DNA of 64,000 nucleotides from Paramarasmius palmivorus (taxonomy: Eukaryota > Basidiomycota > Agaricomycetes > Agaricales > Marasmiaceae). The stretch lies in NCBI GenBank assembly GCA_037176845.1, contig JAYKXP010000040.1:186001-250000 (forward strand). The letters are read 5' to 3'. A program made the position numbers and the translations under genes. The notes under the pieces were generated by a model that was not told where the DNA came from, ran no database searches, and saw only the letters and a program-made list of their open reading frames with translations. Within the stretch, counting starts at the first letter, position 1, and the number at the start of each line of letters is the position of its first letter. Below are positions 35,546 to 46,203 of this stretch, piece after piece.

Positions 35546-35946
35546 ATGAGTTACCGCAGTGACACCGAATATCCTAGGCGTGTAATTATTGACGATACCG
35601 ATCCGAGGATCCAATATGTTGGTGATTGGACGCTTAACATAGGATCGTTCGACAATCTTGGCATACTCGGCCCTCCGTACAACCATACCCTTCACGGCAC
35701 TAAGCAAAATGGTGCAAGTTTTCTTTTTGATTTCGAAGGTGCGTCAAGTGCTTCGCCGTTGTTTGTTCTTCAGCCTAATACATAGAGCTCCGCAGGCGAG
35801 TTTATACAAGTCCGGGGAGCAAAGGACAACCGAAAAATCCCCCGAGATCCTGCCGTGAATCCCTTCGACAATGTCACCCTTCACCCTTCACCCTTCTTGC
35901 CAAGTGGTCCTGTCAAGTGAATGAAGACGATATCACCCTCTCGAAC

Positions 35947-36354
35947 CAGTGGTGGAGGGCCAGTGACCGAGATACATAGGTCATTACGGTGACCAAGTGG
36001 AATTCCAGTGGAATTCCACTTGGTCACTGTGATGCCCTGGGCGTGACCTTTATGCCGAGCACAGCCATATTGCATCATCTCGTGCCAACCGACACAGTTG
36101 TCCGTTATCGAGTACCATCCTCAGGAGTCTGAACTTCGTCGCAATCTCGCTGCTTCCATGTCCTGACTGACTGTGGATTCTACCAATTTCAGTTGGCCTA
36201 AGTATCGGAAACATGGGGATAATTGTCCTTGTGCAATACCGGGCCTGCCGTCATCCGCAAAGGTCGAAAGGTCAGGTCATCACGGTGACCATAGGTCACT
36301 GACTGTTTGACCTAACGGAATTCCACTGGAATTCCGGTGACCCTACCAACACTG
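35947..36354. mobile_element. hAT-type MITE with 8 bp TSD
   Basis: Ends CAGTGGTGGAGGG and (inverted) CAGTGTTGGTAGGG form imperfect TIRs starting CAGTG, as usual for hAT elements. Flanking TCTCGAAC at 35939-35946 and 36355-36362 is a perfect 8 bp duplication. The 408 bp interior is non-coding with nested palindromes (GGAATTCC, GGTCAT..GGTGACC). It disrupts exon 2 of the surface-protein copy B'. Confidence 0.9.
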
Positions 36355-36560
36355 TCTCGAACGGATGTTCTGGGTAGACGAGATCGAATATCAGCCTTTG
36401 CATGGCCTTAATGTTCAGAAGGAGATTTTGAAGATTGATTCAAGCGATCCGAGTGTCAGATACGATAACTCGCGTCAGGAGTGGCTGCAAGACAAAAATG
36501 GTATTATGCATAATGTGACTGTGTCGGCGGAAGCAAGTGTATCGTTTAGTTTCGCAAGTA

Positions 36561-36838
36561 CAGTGACGGCGAAAACTGATTTCCCCTGCCAAATGGAGCA
36601 ACGGTCACGTTTGGGCTTCCAGCCTCATACTTGCACATAGGATAGCTTATTCTTGTTAATTATGCCCCATCAGCTGTATATGTACCATAAACACACATAT
36701 GTAGTGCTTCAGACCTGAAATAAAAGACAAGTGCAAATTGGGTCGAAGTGACAACGCAACGACGATGAAAAGACCTTGGAGAGGGGGGGCGTGACCATTG
36801 CTCCATTTGGCAGGGGAAATCAGTTTTCGCCGTTACTG
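36561..36838. mobile_element. Tc1/mariner-like MITE with TA duplication
   Basis: About 48 bp near-perfect TIRs starting CAGTRACGGCGAAAACTG, flanked on both sides by TA (36559-36560 and 36839-36840). Length 278 bp, no coding capacity. It inserted inside the GTATGG splice donor of intron 2 of copy B'; removal of the element plus one TA restores the donor as seen in copy A. Confidence 0.88.
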
Positions 36839-37665
36839 TATGGTTCCAGAAGTACAGTTGAGCAGTTGAACAGTTTCTTACAATGAGTATCTCAGGAACC
36901 CAAGTCGCTTTGTATGGTATAAATGATGGGTTCAAACACCGGGGGAATGGAAATGCTTCGTATCACATTGACAATTCGGGGGAAACTCCATTGGAGACGC
37001 CGGAAAGTCGAGTAATGGTTGAAGGGGGCGAAACATCGAGCTATTACAACTAATTCACCTTCACTACGCAAAAACTCAAAGCCGGATCTCATGAAATGAC
37101 CATTACGTTTGGAAATAGCAAAGCTGAGTTTCTACAGCCGCTGTTCATCGACTACTTTTACGTTACATCAGGAGAAGATGCGGCGCAGTTGAATTATACT
37201 GGAGGTGGTGGCAGCAATACAGGCGACACTATCAAAGGAGAATCTGGAGACTCGAGAACCCCGACAGGTTCTATTATTGGTGGCGTGTTGGGTGGCGTAG
37301 TCGGTCTTGTTCTCGTCGTCGGGATCATTCTATTGGTCCTTGAACGGCAGCGTAAACGTAGATCTATCATCTGGCCGTCCAGGACCAATCGATAACAAAG
37401 ATAGCTTCGATTCACCCGAGATATTCTTGTTTCCACTACCAATATCGAATCATGGCACAACATGAAAGCCCTCACGATCTCTGATTTTGGTGGAAGCCCT
37501 TTGTTTACAACCTATCCCACCGCAGGAGCAAGCGTTACGGTATGGAATCAGAATTGGGAGGATATGAGAACTGCTCAGTAAAACGCAGTAGCAGGAGCAG
37601 TTGTTGAGAACAAGTTATCCTCAACTGTGGTGTCCATTCTGGCCAAATTATAGCGTTCAGCGATT

Positions 37666-38018
37666 CGGAATGCGAAGGGAAGAGCACATGAATTTGGAGC
37701 ATATGTCATATTCATTCGGTACTTCCATGTATCTTCTGCATTTCGTCCGTGTTCTAGGAAGAAGTTGTCAAGTTGTTGCCCACAAGCATATCGGACTAGT
37801 CAATGGTAGTACGTACTTTGATCAGCCAGGCGCGTAAAGGGAGAATAATACTCACTGCGAGTGATACATCCATCATTATGCACATTATGATGCACATCAC
37901 AATCCTATTATCATAATTCGAGCCCCATTGATGCGTAGAGCCAAGCCGTCGCCAGTGATTCACAAAACGATCAAAATCTCCTTCAACATCAAATCAGAAG
38001 AACACTCTCGAAGGACCC

Positions 38019-38072
<54 letters not shown>

Positions 38073-38855
38073 CATCACTGTTGTCATGATGTCGAAGGGA
38101 ATATTACTTCCGAAGCAGGACAGCGATATCAATGCAACCAACTCGTCAAATCATCGCAGGTTCAACGTAAATTGGGTCGGGACACTGAAACAGACGAGTT
38201 TAGCTGCGAGTATATAATACACCACAGATATTCTTCCTGCGGTATAAGCCTGGCTGTACTTAGAATAAGTGTGTGGTGAGAAAAAACCACCTTTTTAAAA
38301 GAGTTATCAAGTCGCGCAAGAGGTACAGGATTAGTCTCTCGGCAATCTCTAAGCACCAGTGTTTACATATCCGCTAGTAGCGGATGACGATCTTAAGATC
38401 TTAAGGCTCACACCCACCATCGACTGGGCATTGATGTCATGCGCACTTGGAGATGGATAAATCAGATAGTTACCGCTTTGGGGTGTGGGTGACTTGTGAC
38501 TGACACATTTGCCACAATCCAACGCATGTAAAATGTGGGTCAAGGTCGACATGCATCAAGATTGACACCGGAGTCTGTAGGACATATAAATATCCGTATG
38601 TATATGTCCTGATCAGATGTTGGTCACCGTTCAATATTTGGGGAAAAGGAAGATAACATAAACATGGTGCCGCTCCGTGTTCGTGCTTGAAGTTCCTGAG
38701 TGAGCTGAGTGGCACCGTTTCCATAACACAGACATCTGTCATTGGACTGTCAACAGCCGCGCATCCTGTGCATTGATTCACTACAGCATACAGCAATTCA
38801 TATCTCCAGTATATAGGCTCAACTGATACCATGTGCATTTTTCTTGTCCTTCGTG
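37666..38855. other. Intergenic region with CT microsatellite and GH76-tail remnants
   Basis: Contains the CT tract at 38021-38068 and, at about 38070-38195, a decayed stretch resembling the 3' end of the GH76-like gene (compare 41090-41290 and 60530-60665). The last few hundred bases also resemble 60950-61140. No intact gene. Confidence 0.55.
38021..38068. repeat. (CT)24 microsatellite
   Basis: Perfect 48 bp run of CT dinucleotides upstream of the GH76-like gene. Confidence 0.97.
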
Positions 38856-41277
38856 ATGGGTTTTCTCTCTGTCGTTGTACTACTTGTAGTGGCCCCGGCG
38901 CTGGTTGCCCAAGTCCTTGACCCACCACCGGTGATATGGGTATGTCTCTTTACACAACGATGACCCTGCATTGCCTCACCTGTTTACTTTCACAGAACGC
39001 CAGTGTCTCGCAGTACAAAGAGCGGCTTGATGCTGCAGCGAATGCTCTGAATAAAGGATTCAAGATGTTAAGCGACGGAGGACGAGTTGTGACAGATGAT
39101 CCACACCCTTTGCAGAGGACTTTCGCTTTCTACTCGACTCTGGCACAATTTGATAACGCAATAAACGGATCGAAACACTATGTTTTTGTTTCGAAACTCT
39201 TGAAAGCGGGTTTTACCTGTCCTGACTGCACCGAAAAGGTGAAAATGTAGGTTTAGTTTCTCCTTTTCATGTCTAGGACATTGCTGATGAGCGAGTAGAT
39301 AAATTTCTGTCTTATTTCACCTATTTCACCCTCTGTTTTGCTATATAGGTTTACCCTAGGATGTAAGTTAGCCGCCTTGTCTCGAGGATTTCGAGACTAA
39401 TCGTAACGACAAGTCAATTGGGTTCTGCTGTTTTGGATGCGTATGCGGTGTACAACGATGATTCTTTACTGGAGAGAGCCAAAGACTACTGGGAGGAGGC
39501 GAATGAATACGCTATTCATGACTCGAATGAACACTCCCGGAAAAACTTCTCCGTCGTAGAATCGTGTGGGAAACTGTGCGTATCTTATACAGTGGCTATT
39601 CACGAAGCTAAGTACCTGTCAAAAGGACAACAAAGGGAGCCGTCTTCAACGTACGTTTTCAACGGCTTGTCATCTTATTGATAACCACTAATGTTTGAGA
39701 ATCGTAAGGATACTGGCAAAACCAGTCCGGAGATTTCACTGTTGGCAACCGGGTAAGCCGCTTTGGTCATGTTGAGCTTGGTGTCCCTGACCGAGCTATG
39801 ATTGGCAGCGAATTTTTCAGGTAACGCATTTCTCGGCATAACAACTCCTTGTTGTTAAATTATCATCACAAATATCCCTACCAGGCTCTCTGCGTTGCTC
39901 GCAAATGCAGGTAGTGTGTATAGTACAGCAGCCCAACAATCTGGAGATTTCTTAAACGCGGTCCTTGATCTACCTCCTAGAAGCGAATCTGGATACGAAG
40001 AAACAGAGCCTCCTATCAAGGTGGACTCCCAAGAGTGCAACAGTCCTTTTGCACTTCCTGGGACCGTGTACCTGTCCACACTGGGGAACTTTATCGAGGG
40101 CCTATCTACAATCGTGCTTACCACGAATAATAGCACTGCGCTACAGAGGTGATCTCGTATATTATTTATCTAAGAGCTCATGATGGTTACTGACTATGAG
40201 ATCCTAGGATTGAGGAAAAATTATCTACTCTGTTTTACAAGGAGCAGAGGCCGTTTGGCGTCAAATTTTGGTCAGGCACAACAGGCGTGTTCTTATCTCC
40301 TTGCCGTAAGCGACCCCAAGCTAGTTAGTCTAAGTCTGCGAATTCCAATCACGCATTACTTGTAGCAAATATAGATGGGGATACGTCCCTCCTCAGGGGG
40401 CTGATTACTGCGTCCCAGATTCCAACATTGAGGTCAGACGTGCGCGCTTTCATAAAAGCCTTCTTCGCAGTACAGGTATGTGTTTGTTTGGTATCTATCT
40501 ACGATGTCGAAGGGACAATAACTTTAACAGTACAATGCAATTCACAGCAATATGGGGCAAGACAATATGTACGGGTGCGCATGGGGGAATAAAACAAACG
40601 CAATGGAACTTTCATACAATGCAACAGCACAAACCAGTGCATTGCAGGTATTAATCGGCGGAATCAATTTTTTCAATGAAACCAATCAATCAGTCACCTC
40701 ATCCACAATACCTTTCCCCACCAGCTCTAGCACACCAAGGTCTCACAGTTCAAGGAAGACTCCAGTCGCTATCATTGCAGGGAGTGTGGCAGGGGGCGTC
40801 TCTTTATTCATTCTTATAGCCGTGTTGGTTTACATTCTTCGATATCGACGACGAGGAAAAGGGCACTTTGCGGGTTTACCAAGAAATACATGGGGTCCAT
40901 TTTTTGCTGATCCCGGGGTGCAAGTCACTCCTTTTGTGTGGAGTCCGCGTGACTTCACCTCCGCGGTTCAGGTCCGAACTAAACCGTACCGAACCATAGG
41001 CCAAACGCCCCACATCCCACCAACACAACAGGAAAACTCATCCGCCACTATCTCTGGCGATAATGATATTATCAGTTCAGTATCACGGTCACCAAATCCC
41101 CTTGGAACTCTGGCATCAGAGACCATCACCGCAGTCGACAGGAGGCCCTCTGATATCATGATGCCTATGGGGACATCCCTTCCGGAGATGATTCGAGTGC
41201 TGTATTTCAGGTTATGGGAGCGGGATGGTGAGAGCAACACAATCAACTCTTCAAACGATCGAAGACATTCGACGTAA
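38856..41277 (+). CDS. GH76-like (alpha-1,6-mannanase family) protein with C-terminal TM helix and tail
   Basis: About eight exons. The start at 38856 gives a clear signal peptide (MGFLSVVVLLVVAPALVAQ); a GTATGT intron then joins to NASVSQYKERLDAAANALNK. Conserved GH76-style blocks follow: LDAYAVYNDDSLLERAKDYW, a helical ALLANAGSVYSTAAQQSGDF block, LSTLGNFIEGLSTIVLTTNN, EKLSTLFYKEQRPFGVKFWS, and near the end YGCAWGNKTNAMELSYNATA with ALQVLIGGINF. Fungal GH76 proteins act on cell-wall or glycoprotein alpha-1,6-mannan; the catalytic Asp pair is probably the DD of YNDD, but I am not certain. After a Ser/Thr-rich linker comes a TM helix (AGGVSLFILIAVLVYILRYR) and a roughly 140-residue cytoplasmic tail. 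So it would be membrane-anchored with the enzyme domain outside. I cannot rule out a frame problem between about 39600 and 39900, where exons are short. Confidence 0.7.
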
Positions 41278-42956
41278 AATGGGTCGAAGTAGTGAGGCGT
41301 CAATAGCCACGATAAATTAGATAGTATTGTTAATCCTGGACTTGGGAATCGGCGAGAACCTTGTTTGTTACCGTAACTGTGGACGATAAACCGAGTCGAG
41401 ATGTAGTTATGAGTATATGATACACATATTCGTGATATCTTCGGGAATATGGGTAAGAAAGTGGATCTAAAAGTAACACGACACGTAGTGAAGCTGGATT
41501 CGTTATTGCGCTTCTGTGATTCAGTGTGATTGGACGATCGAAACCAGTACGGATAAAACAATATCCAATCCCCAGGAATTGGGCGTCACATATGCCTTCA
41601 ACACGGACTGCCACAAATCATCCGAATTGACCGTGTTTCTAGTAGTCCTTAATCGGAACCAACAGCACGGCCCTCCAGCTCTGTGAGAACCCATGCTCGA
41701 TCAGAATCAGAGACCATCACTTTTGTGAACAGGCGACCTACCAATTGATTTCGATGGAAACATCGCTTCCATGGGAGCAGGGCGACTCGATCAACTCGTC
41801 GAATCACGTTCGCAGAGATTTAATGTAAAGGGATTCGAGTTAGGAAGATGCACATCGTTTCATTAGACTAACGGGGAAATATCATATGGCGATCTTGGAG
41901 GCTGGGGACCTAGCTATTCGCCGTACTAGGGATGATAAACTAACGAATGCTGTCGCGAGTATAATAACTCGAATAACAGGTAAGAACGAGAACGATATCG
42001 AAAACTAAGCGAACAGTACTCACCGAATTTATTTGTTGGTCATGATTGTTATTTTAGGTACACAGGACTTCTTTGGCGGTTTGGCTCGGGCCTGGAAGCT
42101 AAGCACAAATGAATGTTCCAGCAAGCACATAAAGGGCGCCCAACTATCACCGCGAAGCCAGTTGCAAGATGAGGGACATGAGAATCGCATTGACAATCAT
42201 CGTGGTCAAAGGACAAGAGCCTGAGGTAACCAGTATGAGGCGGGTGACTCGTGACTGTGACAGTCACACCTTTCCTTGTCATTACGCGTCCATTGTAACT
42301 TGTTGGGATCCTCAATTCTCCTGCACCACCCACGGAAGGTCCTCCAAACTCACTCAAGTGAAGCTTCCAAGCTATAAATATTACATACTCTCGTCATAGA
42401 ACCAGAGCTCATCTTCTTGACTCCCTTGGTACTCACTAGGGGACCGCTTTTCCGAATGTGACGACTATCTCAATGCCCTCGCCTCCCGTCCTTTTGGCCT
42501 CGATCTTTCCTGAAAATCCAGTTTAATATATACTCCTCTACGTCTCTAGAGCTTCAATACCTCTAAACTGTCCACCTTGGTTGGTACTAGCGCCGCAGGA
42601 CGGGTTGAAAAAGAAGCCGAATGGCGATGGCTAAGGTATGTTTTCAGCGACTCCTACCGACAAACACTCCTCACCTGATTACAGCTTTACTGTCTACCGA
42701 TCGCGAAGAGAGAGATATTAGAGATACATTTCGGGCAGCCTTGGTGCGTCTCTGTGTCCCTTTTTTCAGTAAGTGCTAACTGCATCCTCAAACTCTTAAT
42801 CAGTGACCATCATGCCCATGCCCAACGTTCCCTTCTCCACTTTCACCCTTTTGACACCCTCGCTGGCCCATATACCAGTCCCTTGCTCAAGATACACAGC
42901 TCCTGAATCATCCTTCGCCACTGCGTAGACCCACGCTCGACTCTCGTGCACGCAGG
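41278..42956. other. Intergenic region: decayed GH76 tail copy and duplicated unidentified segment
   Basis: 41660-41850 resembles the GH76 3' end again (AGAGACCATCAC, ..GATTTAATGTAAA). 41980-42950 resembles 61260-62100, including the palindrome GTGACTGTGACAGTCAC near 42250 and a short ATGGCTAAG-GTATGT start-like exon near 42629. No intact gene is recognised. Confidence 0.5.
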
Positions 42957-43770
42957 CATATGTTCCGCGCTCACGACTCCCCCGCTCGTCTCACCGCTTT
43001 TGTTCAGGGAGCGATGATGTTAGTTCTTACTGGAGTGACGGTTATGGTGCAGGTTTGGGTTCGGGGGCGTTTGGTCGTACATCCTTTCTTTTTTTCGTGT
43101 GTTTTCAAGGGGGCTGATGGGGAAACGGGGGAACAGCGATTATCAAGTACCTGCCGATGTTACTTTCTACGAGGTCTGGGTATGGGTATGGGTCTGGGCC
43201 AAGAGATAATGCGGGGTTGTTAGGGCAAGGTGGGGATGAGGATGCCTATGACATGCAGGGTGTAAGAGGAAGTGGGAAAAATTCCGCCTCCGTAGCTTCA
43301 CTCATCCGAGACCCGCCGAGGTGCTGCCGGAAGATACTGCGATGAGTAATTCCAGACTATTGGGTGAGAAGGGAAACGTCGTACCACTCTTACAAGTTCG
43401 AGAAATCACATCGTTCCCACTGGAAACACTCACACCACGCTAAACGCTCCCCCTCCGACTCAGAACACGACAAGACGCAGAAGACACAGACACAGAAGAG
43501 CAGGAAATCGAACCCCAGACCCCCAATGCGAAGATGACGACGACAAATCACACGCATCTGATCATCCTTCGACATATAAACCGCAGAGGTGGATTTGGGT
43601 GCCTTGGTTCATGTTTTTCTTCCTCTTTTCTCCTTCCTTTCCGCCTCCTTTTCGTGAGTTATAGGCCGCTCCCTAGTCCCAAAGACAACGGCGCTGAAGC
43701 CTCCGATGAAGGTGCTAATATGAAAGATGTGGTTGAGGTGACGAGGGGGACCGTCAGAAGAGTAATTTAT
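42957..43770 (+). pseudogene. Decayed duplicate of the channel gene 3' end (copy C)
   Basis: Starts at the equivalent of about 21660 of the full gene (LTAFVQGAMMLVLTGVTVMV, the last TM region) and continues with deletions and frameshifts through the tail (PQRWIWVP remnant near 43583-43605, VVEVTRG near 43730). It is more degraded than copy B, with whole blocks missing around 43165. It is followed by a tRNA-His copy, as in the other units. Confidence 0.8.
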
Positions 43771-43858
43771 GAGTGGATTTATGTGGTTTGTGTATATACG
43801 GTAATTTGCATTTAGGGTATCATTGATCGGATGAAAAGAGAAGGGCAAAGCAGGACAT

Positions 43859-43957
43859 GTCCTGGTCGATTAGTGGTTAAATCATCTCGTTGTGGTAATC
43901 ACGGGCAGCTCGTTGAACTACTCCGAGAAGCCGAGGGCTCGACTCCCTCCCGGGACA
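43859..43957 (+). tRNA. tRNA-His(GTG)-like, 27 nt intron
   Basis: Exons match the consensus fully: GTCCTGG/CCGGGAC acceptor, GATT/AATC D stem, GTG anticodon at 43892-43894, intron 43896-43922, CGAGA stem, GAGGG/CCCTC T stem, A discriminator. A TTTT run follows at about 43967. It lies downstream of the decayed channel copy C, so the tRNA is better preserved than its neighbour. Confidence 0.82.
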
Positions 43958-46203
43958 GTAACTGCGTTTTACTTCTCAAGTTTTTATTTTTTGCCGACTT
44001 GATACTGTTTGGAGCATTTATAGGCGAGCCGTATCAACCCAACTTGATGAGCAGGAAGAAGTGGACTTAGGTAACCGTACATCATGAAGGAGTCTGCCCT
44101 TGAACGTGCTAGCGTGAAAATGAATCAACATGTTTATAATTAGGCGTGCTTCGTGAAAGTACGAGTTAGATTTATTACCGTATGAAGCGCTTCGAGCGCG
44201 TTACTTCATGAACATCACATCATCCTATCCAGTCCAGTTGAAAGCACGAGCCAAGCGCGTGATAGTGGAGCCTTATCTTAGTATACCTGAGCACGAAACG
44301 TGGACCGAGCTCTGTCGCCCACTTCCTGATGGACGATACCTTACTCTCTGTTCTCGAGAAATCATTACCTTGAGATCGGTATGCCTCGAGCTTTGTGAAC
44401 TCGGGGAATAAGTTCTGTGAGGCCGATGACTTTACAACGACCATCAACCGAGTACTTCGATTGGTGTAAAAGTCCATGACCCTGACACGTACTGGTATTT
44501 TCATTTGTGAAAGGATTCAACCGACATTCCGATATCCTTGCGCAGGAGTTTGTTGGGGTTGGTACAGTCGATGATTTTCAGGTCTGGAATTGCCTATTTG
44601 TTGTGGCGAGTGATGACAGCAGGTTGTACCGATCTGGATACAATACTCTCTCTCCTTTAGAACTGCAAAAACTATGGAAGGGAGCACTATTTCAGGTAAG
44701 CTCTTTCTCCATTCGACATATCGATCATTGTGTAGCTCAGGAGCGCAATAACTATGATTTTTAGCTTTATGTATGCGTCGATTGCGTTAAAAAAGCACTC
44801 GACTCCGTGATTCCGCGATTTTTTTGAGGGCTAAATGGTCAATGCGAGTCTTTCTCGTATCGATATTGGGTAGGAACTTGGCAAAGCATTGAACGCCGCA
44901 GGAATCACAACTTACAACTTACCTCATTTAAGACCGCTTCATGAAATGGTCTGTGTGTTCCTTTCCGATCTCATCTACCCGATCTCCCGTTCTACTTCTG
45001 ATCAGGGAATACTTCATTGTCCTTCGTGCCTCACGTGTTCTGCTCGAAACAGCCCAGTAGCTGGGAGAAGAGGGGGTAAACCGTGCAGTTCTCCCGCAGT
45101 ACCAGCATTTATCAGTTTATCAGGCGTCCGTATTAGCGTTTATGATGCAGGCGTGTAACGTTACTCAACTGAATTGTGCAGAGGTGTTACGCAGTTATAT
45201 TTGGTATGGTTCCTGTCTGTTATCATCATTGTTGATGGAATAGCACCAGTGCTGTAGCCTGTGACTTGATTGTCGTTTGCGTTGTTTCTGCAGAGGCGGA
45301 TGAATACATCAGCCATCTTCCAAACTCGTTCGGTCAAGTAGCCAACTCCTTCGAGATACCTGAATTTGTATTCCTTGAGACTGTGGGTATGAGGGAACTT
45401 CCGGCTCGGCGTAATGGCGCGAATAGCCGTGACCAGACCTTGACGATGCTATACTTTGAGCTCGATATGTCAAGCCATCGATATCAGAATGATCAATGAA
45501 TGTGGGCCTTTTCCATGGACAAGGTGAGCGCTGATGAACAGTTACTTGAACTATGGACATCGTAACCTTCCTGGTATATCACATTACTGTGAGACCATTC
45601 ACATTAGCCATGATAGATTGTGTTCTTGGTTTAGAGATCAACTTACAGATCCTTGCGTTTGTACTTGTCGCTTTCAATTCCTCTTGCTCGTCACAAAAAA
45701 ACCTGGGCTCCCTACTCAGAGTGCCCTAGCAGAGTTCGATTCTCGGGAAGACTATCTGGGCGATACAAGCGCGCATCATGTCTATGATGTTCCATACCCG
45801 CTGTTCCTCTGATGATTCCTGGAGTGAACTGGCTTGGAATGTGTCCGACGAATAGTGGAAGACTATTTCGTTGGGAAGCCTGAGAAATATTTGATGGGAT
45901 CAGTACGAAAGGAACCTTGGTTGTTCCTTGTATTTGTGGACGATAAACTGAAGTGGATTGAGAACAGCAGTATATGATATTTACATCTTTACCTAGACTT
46001 TGGCGTCAATATGGTAGCTTGAGGTTACCAAATTCCGTCTTTGCTATCTGACTGGCTCACGGCCATCATGATGAACGGCCACTCGACTTCTCCGTACGCC
46101 CCAGTCAGAATCAGATGGCTGTTGTGTTGACAACAGTCGAACATGAAGCCATATAACCATAGACTCGTACGATCCTAGAGTAAGCCTTTTCTTCTTCCCC
46201 GTC
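43958..46203. other. Duplicated spacer (copy C) with a better-preserved unidentified frame
   Basis: Homologous to 22930-24750. Here one plus-strand frame is longest: 44208-44411 includes EHETWTELCRPLPDGRYLTL, and 44507-44764 includes SPLELQKLWKGALFQ up to a GTAAGC donor. These could be exons of the gene that decayed in copies A and B. I do not recognise the family and cannot support a full model. The 45300-45500 part matches the minus-strand conserved frame at 24278-24460. Confidence 0.45.

Larger units (their letters stand above)
35546..37665 (+). pseudogene. Surface-protein gene copy B', broken by two MITEs and a nonsense codon
   Basis: Exon 1 is intact ([20 protein letters not shown] to FLFDFEG). 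A 408 bp hAT-like MITE at 35947-36354 has replaced roughly 100 bp of exon 2, flanked by an 8 bp TSD. A second, 278 bp MITE at 36561-36838 sits at the donor of intron 2. In exon 3 CAA has become TAA (YYN-stop-FTF, about 37051). The TM segment ([20 protein letters not shown]) is still recognisable and the tail is shortened. A small TTCACCC duplication is also seen around 35880. The remaining sequence is closest to copy A. Confidence 0.85.

Noticed and set aside
42250..42275. The GTGACTGTGACAGTCAC palindrome (also near 61540) as a transposon end
   Set aside because: It is shared because the whole segment is duplicated; no TIR pair or target-site duplication could be found around it.
15116..43957. 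tRNA-derived SINE family instead of tRNA genes
   Set aside because: Each copy ends right after the discriminator base with a nearby T-run terminator. I saw no shared non-tRNA body, A-rich tail or target-site duplication. The three plus-strand copies are explained by segmental duplication.
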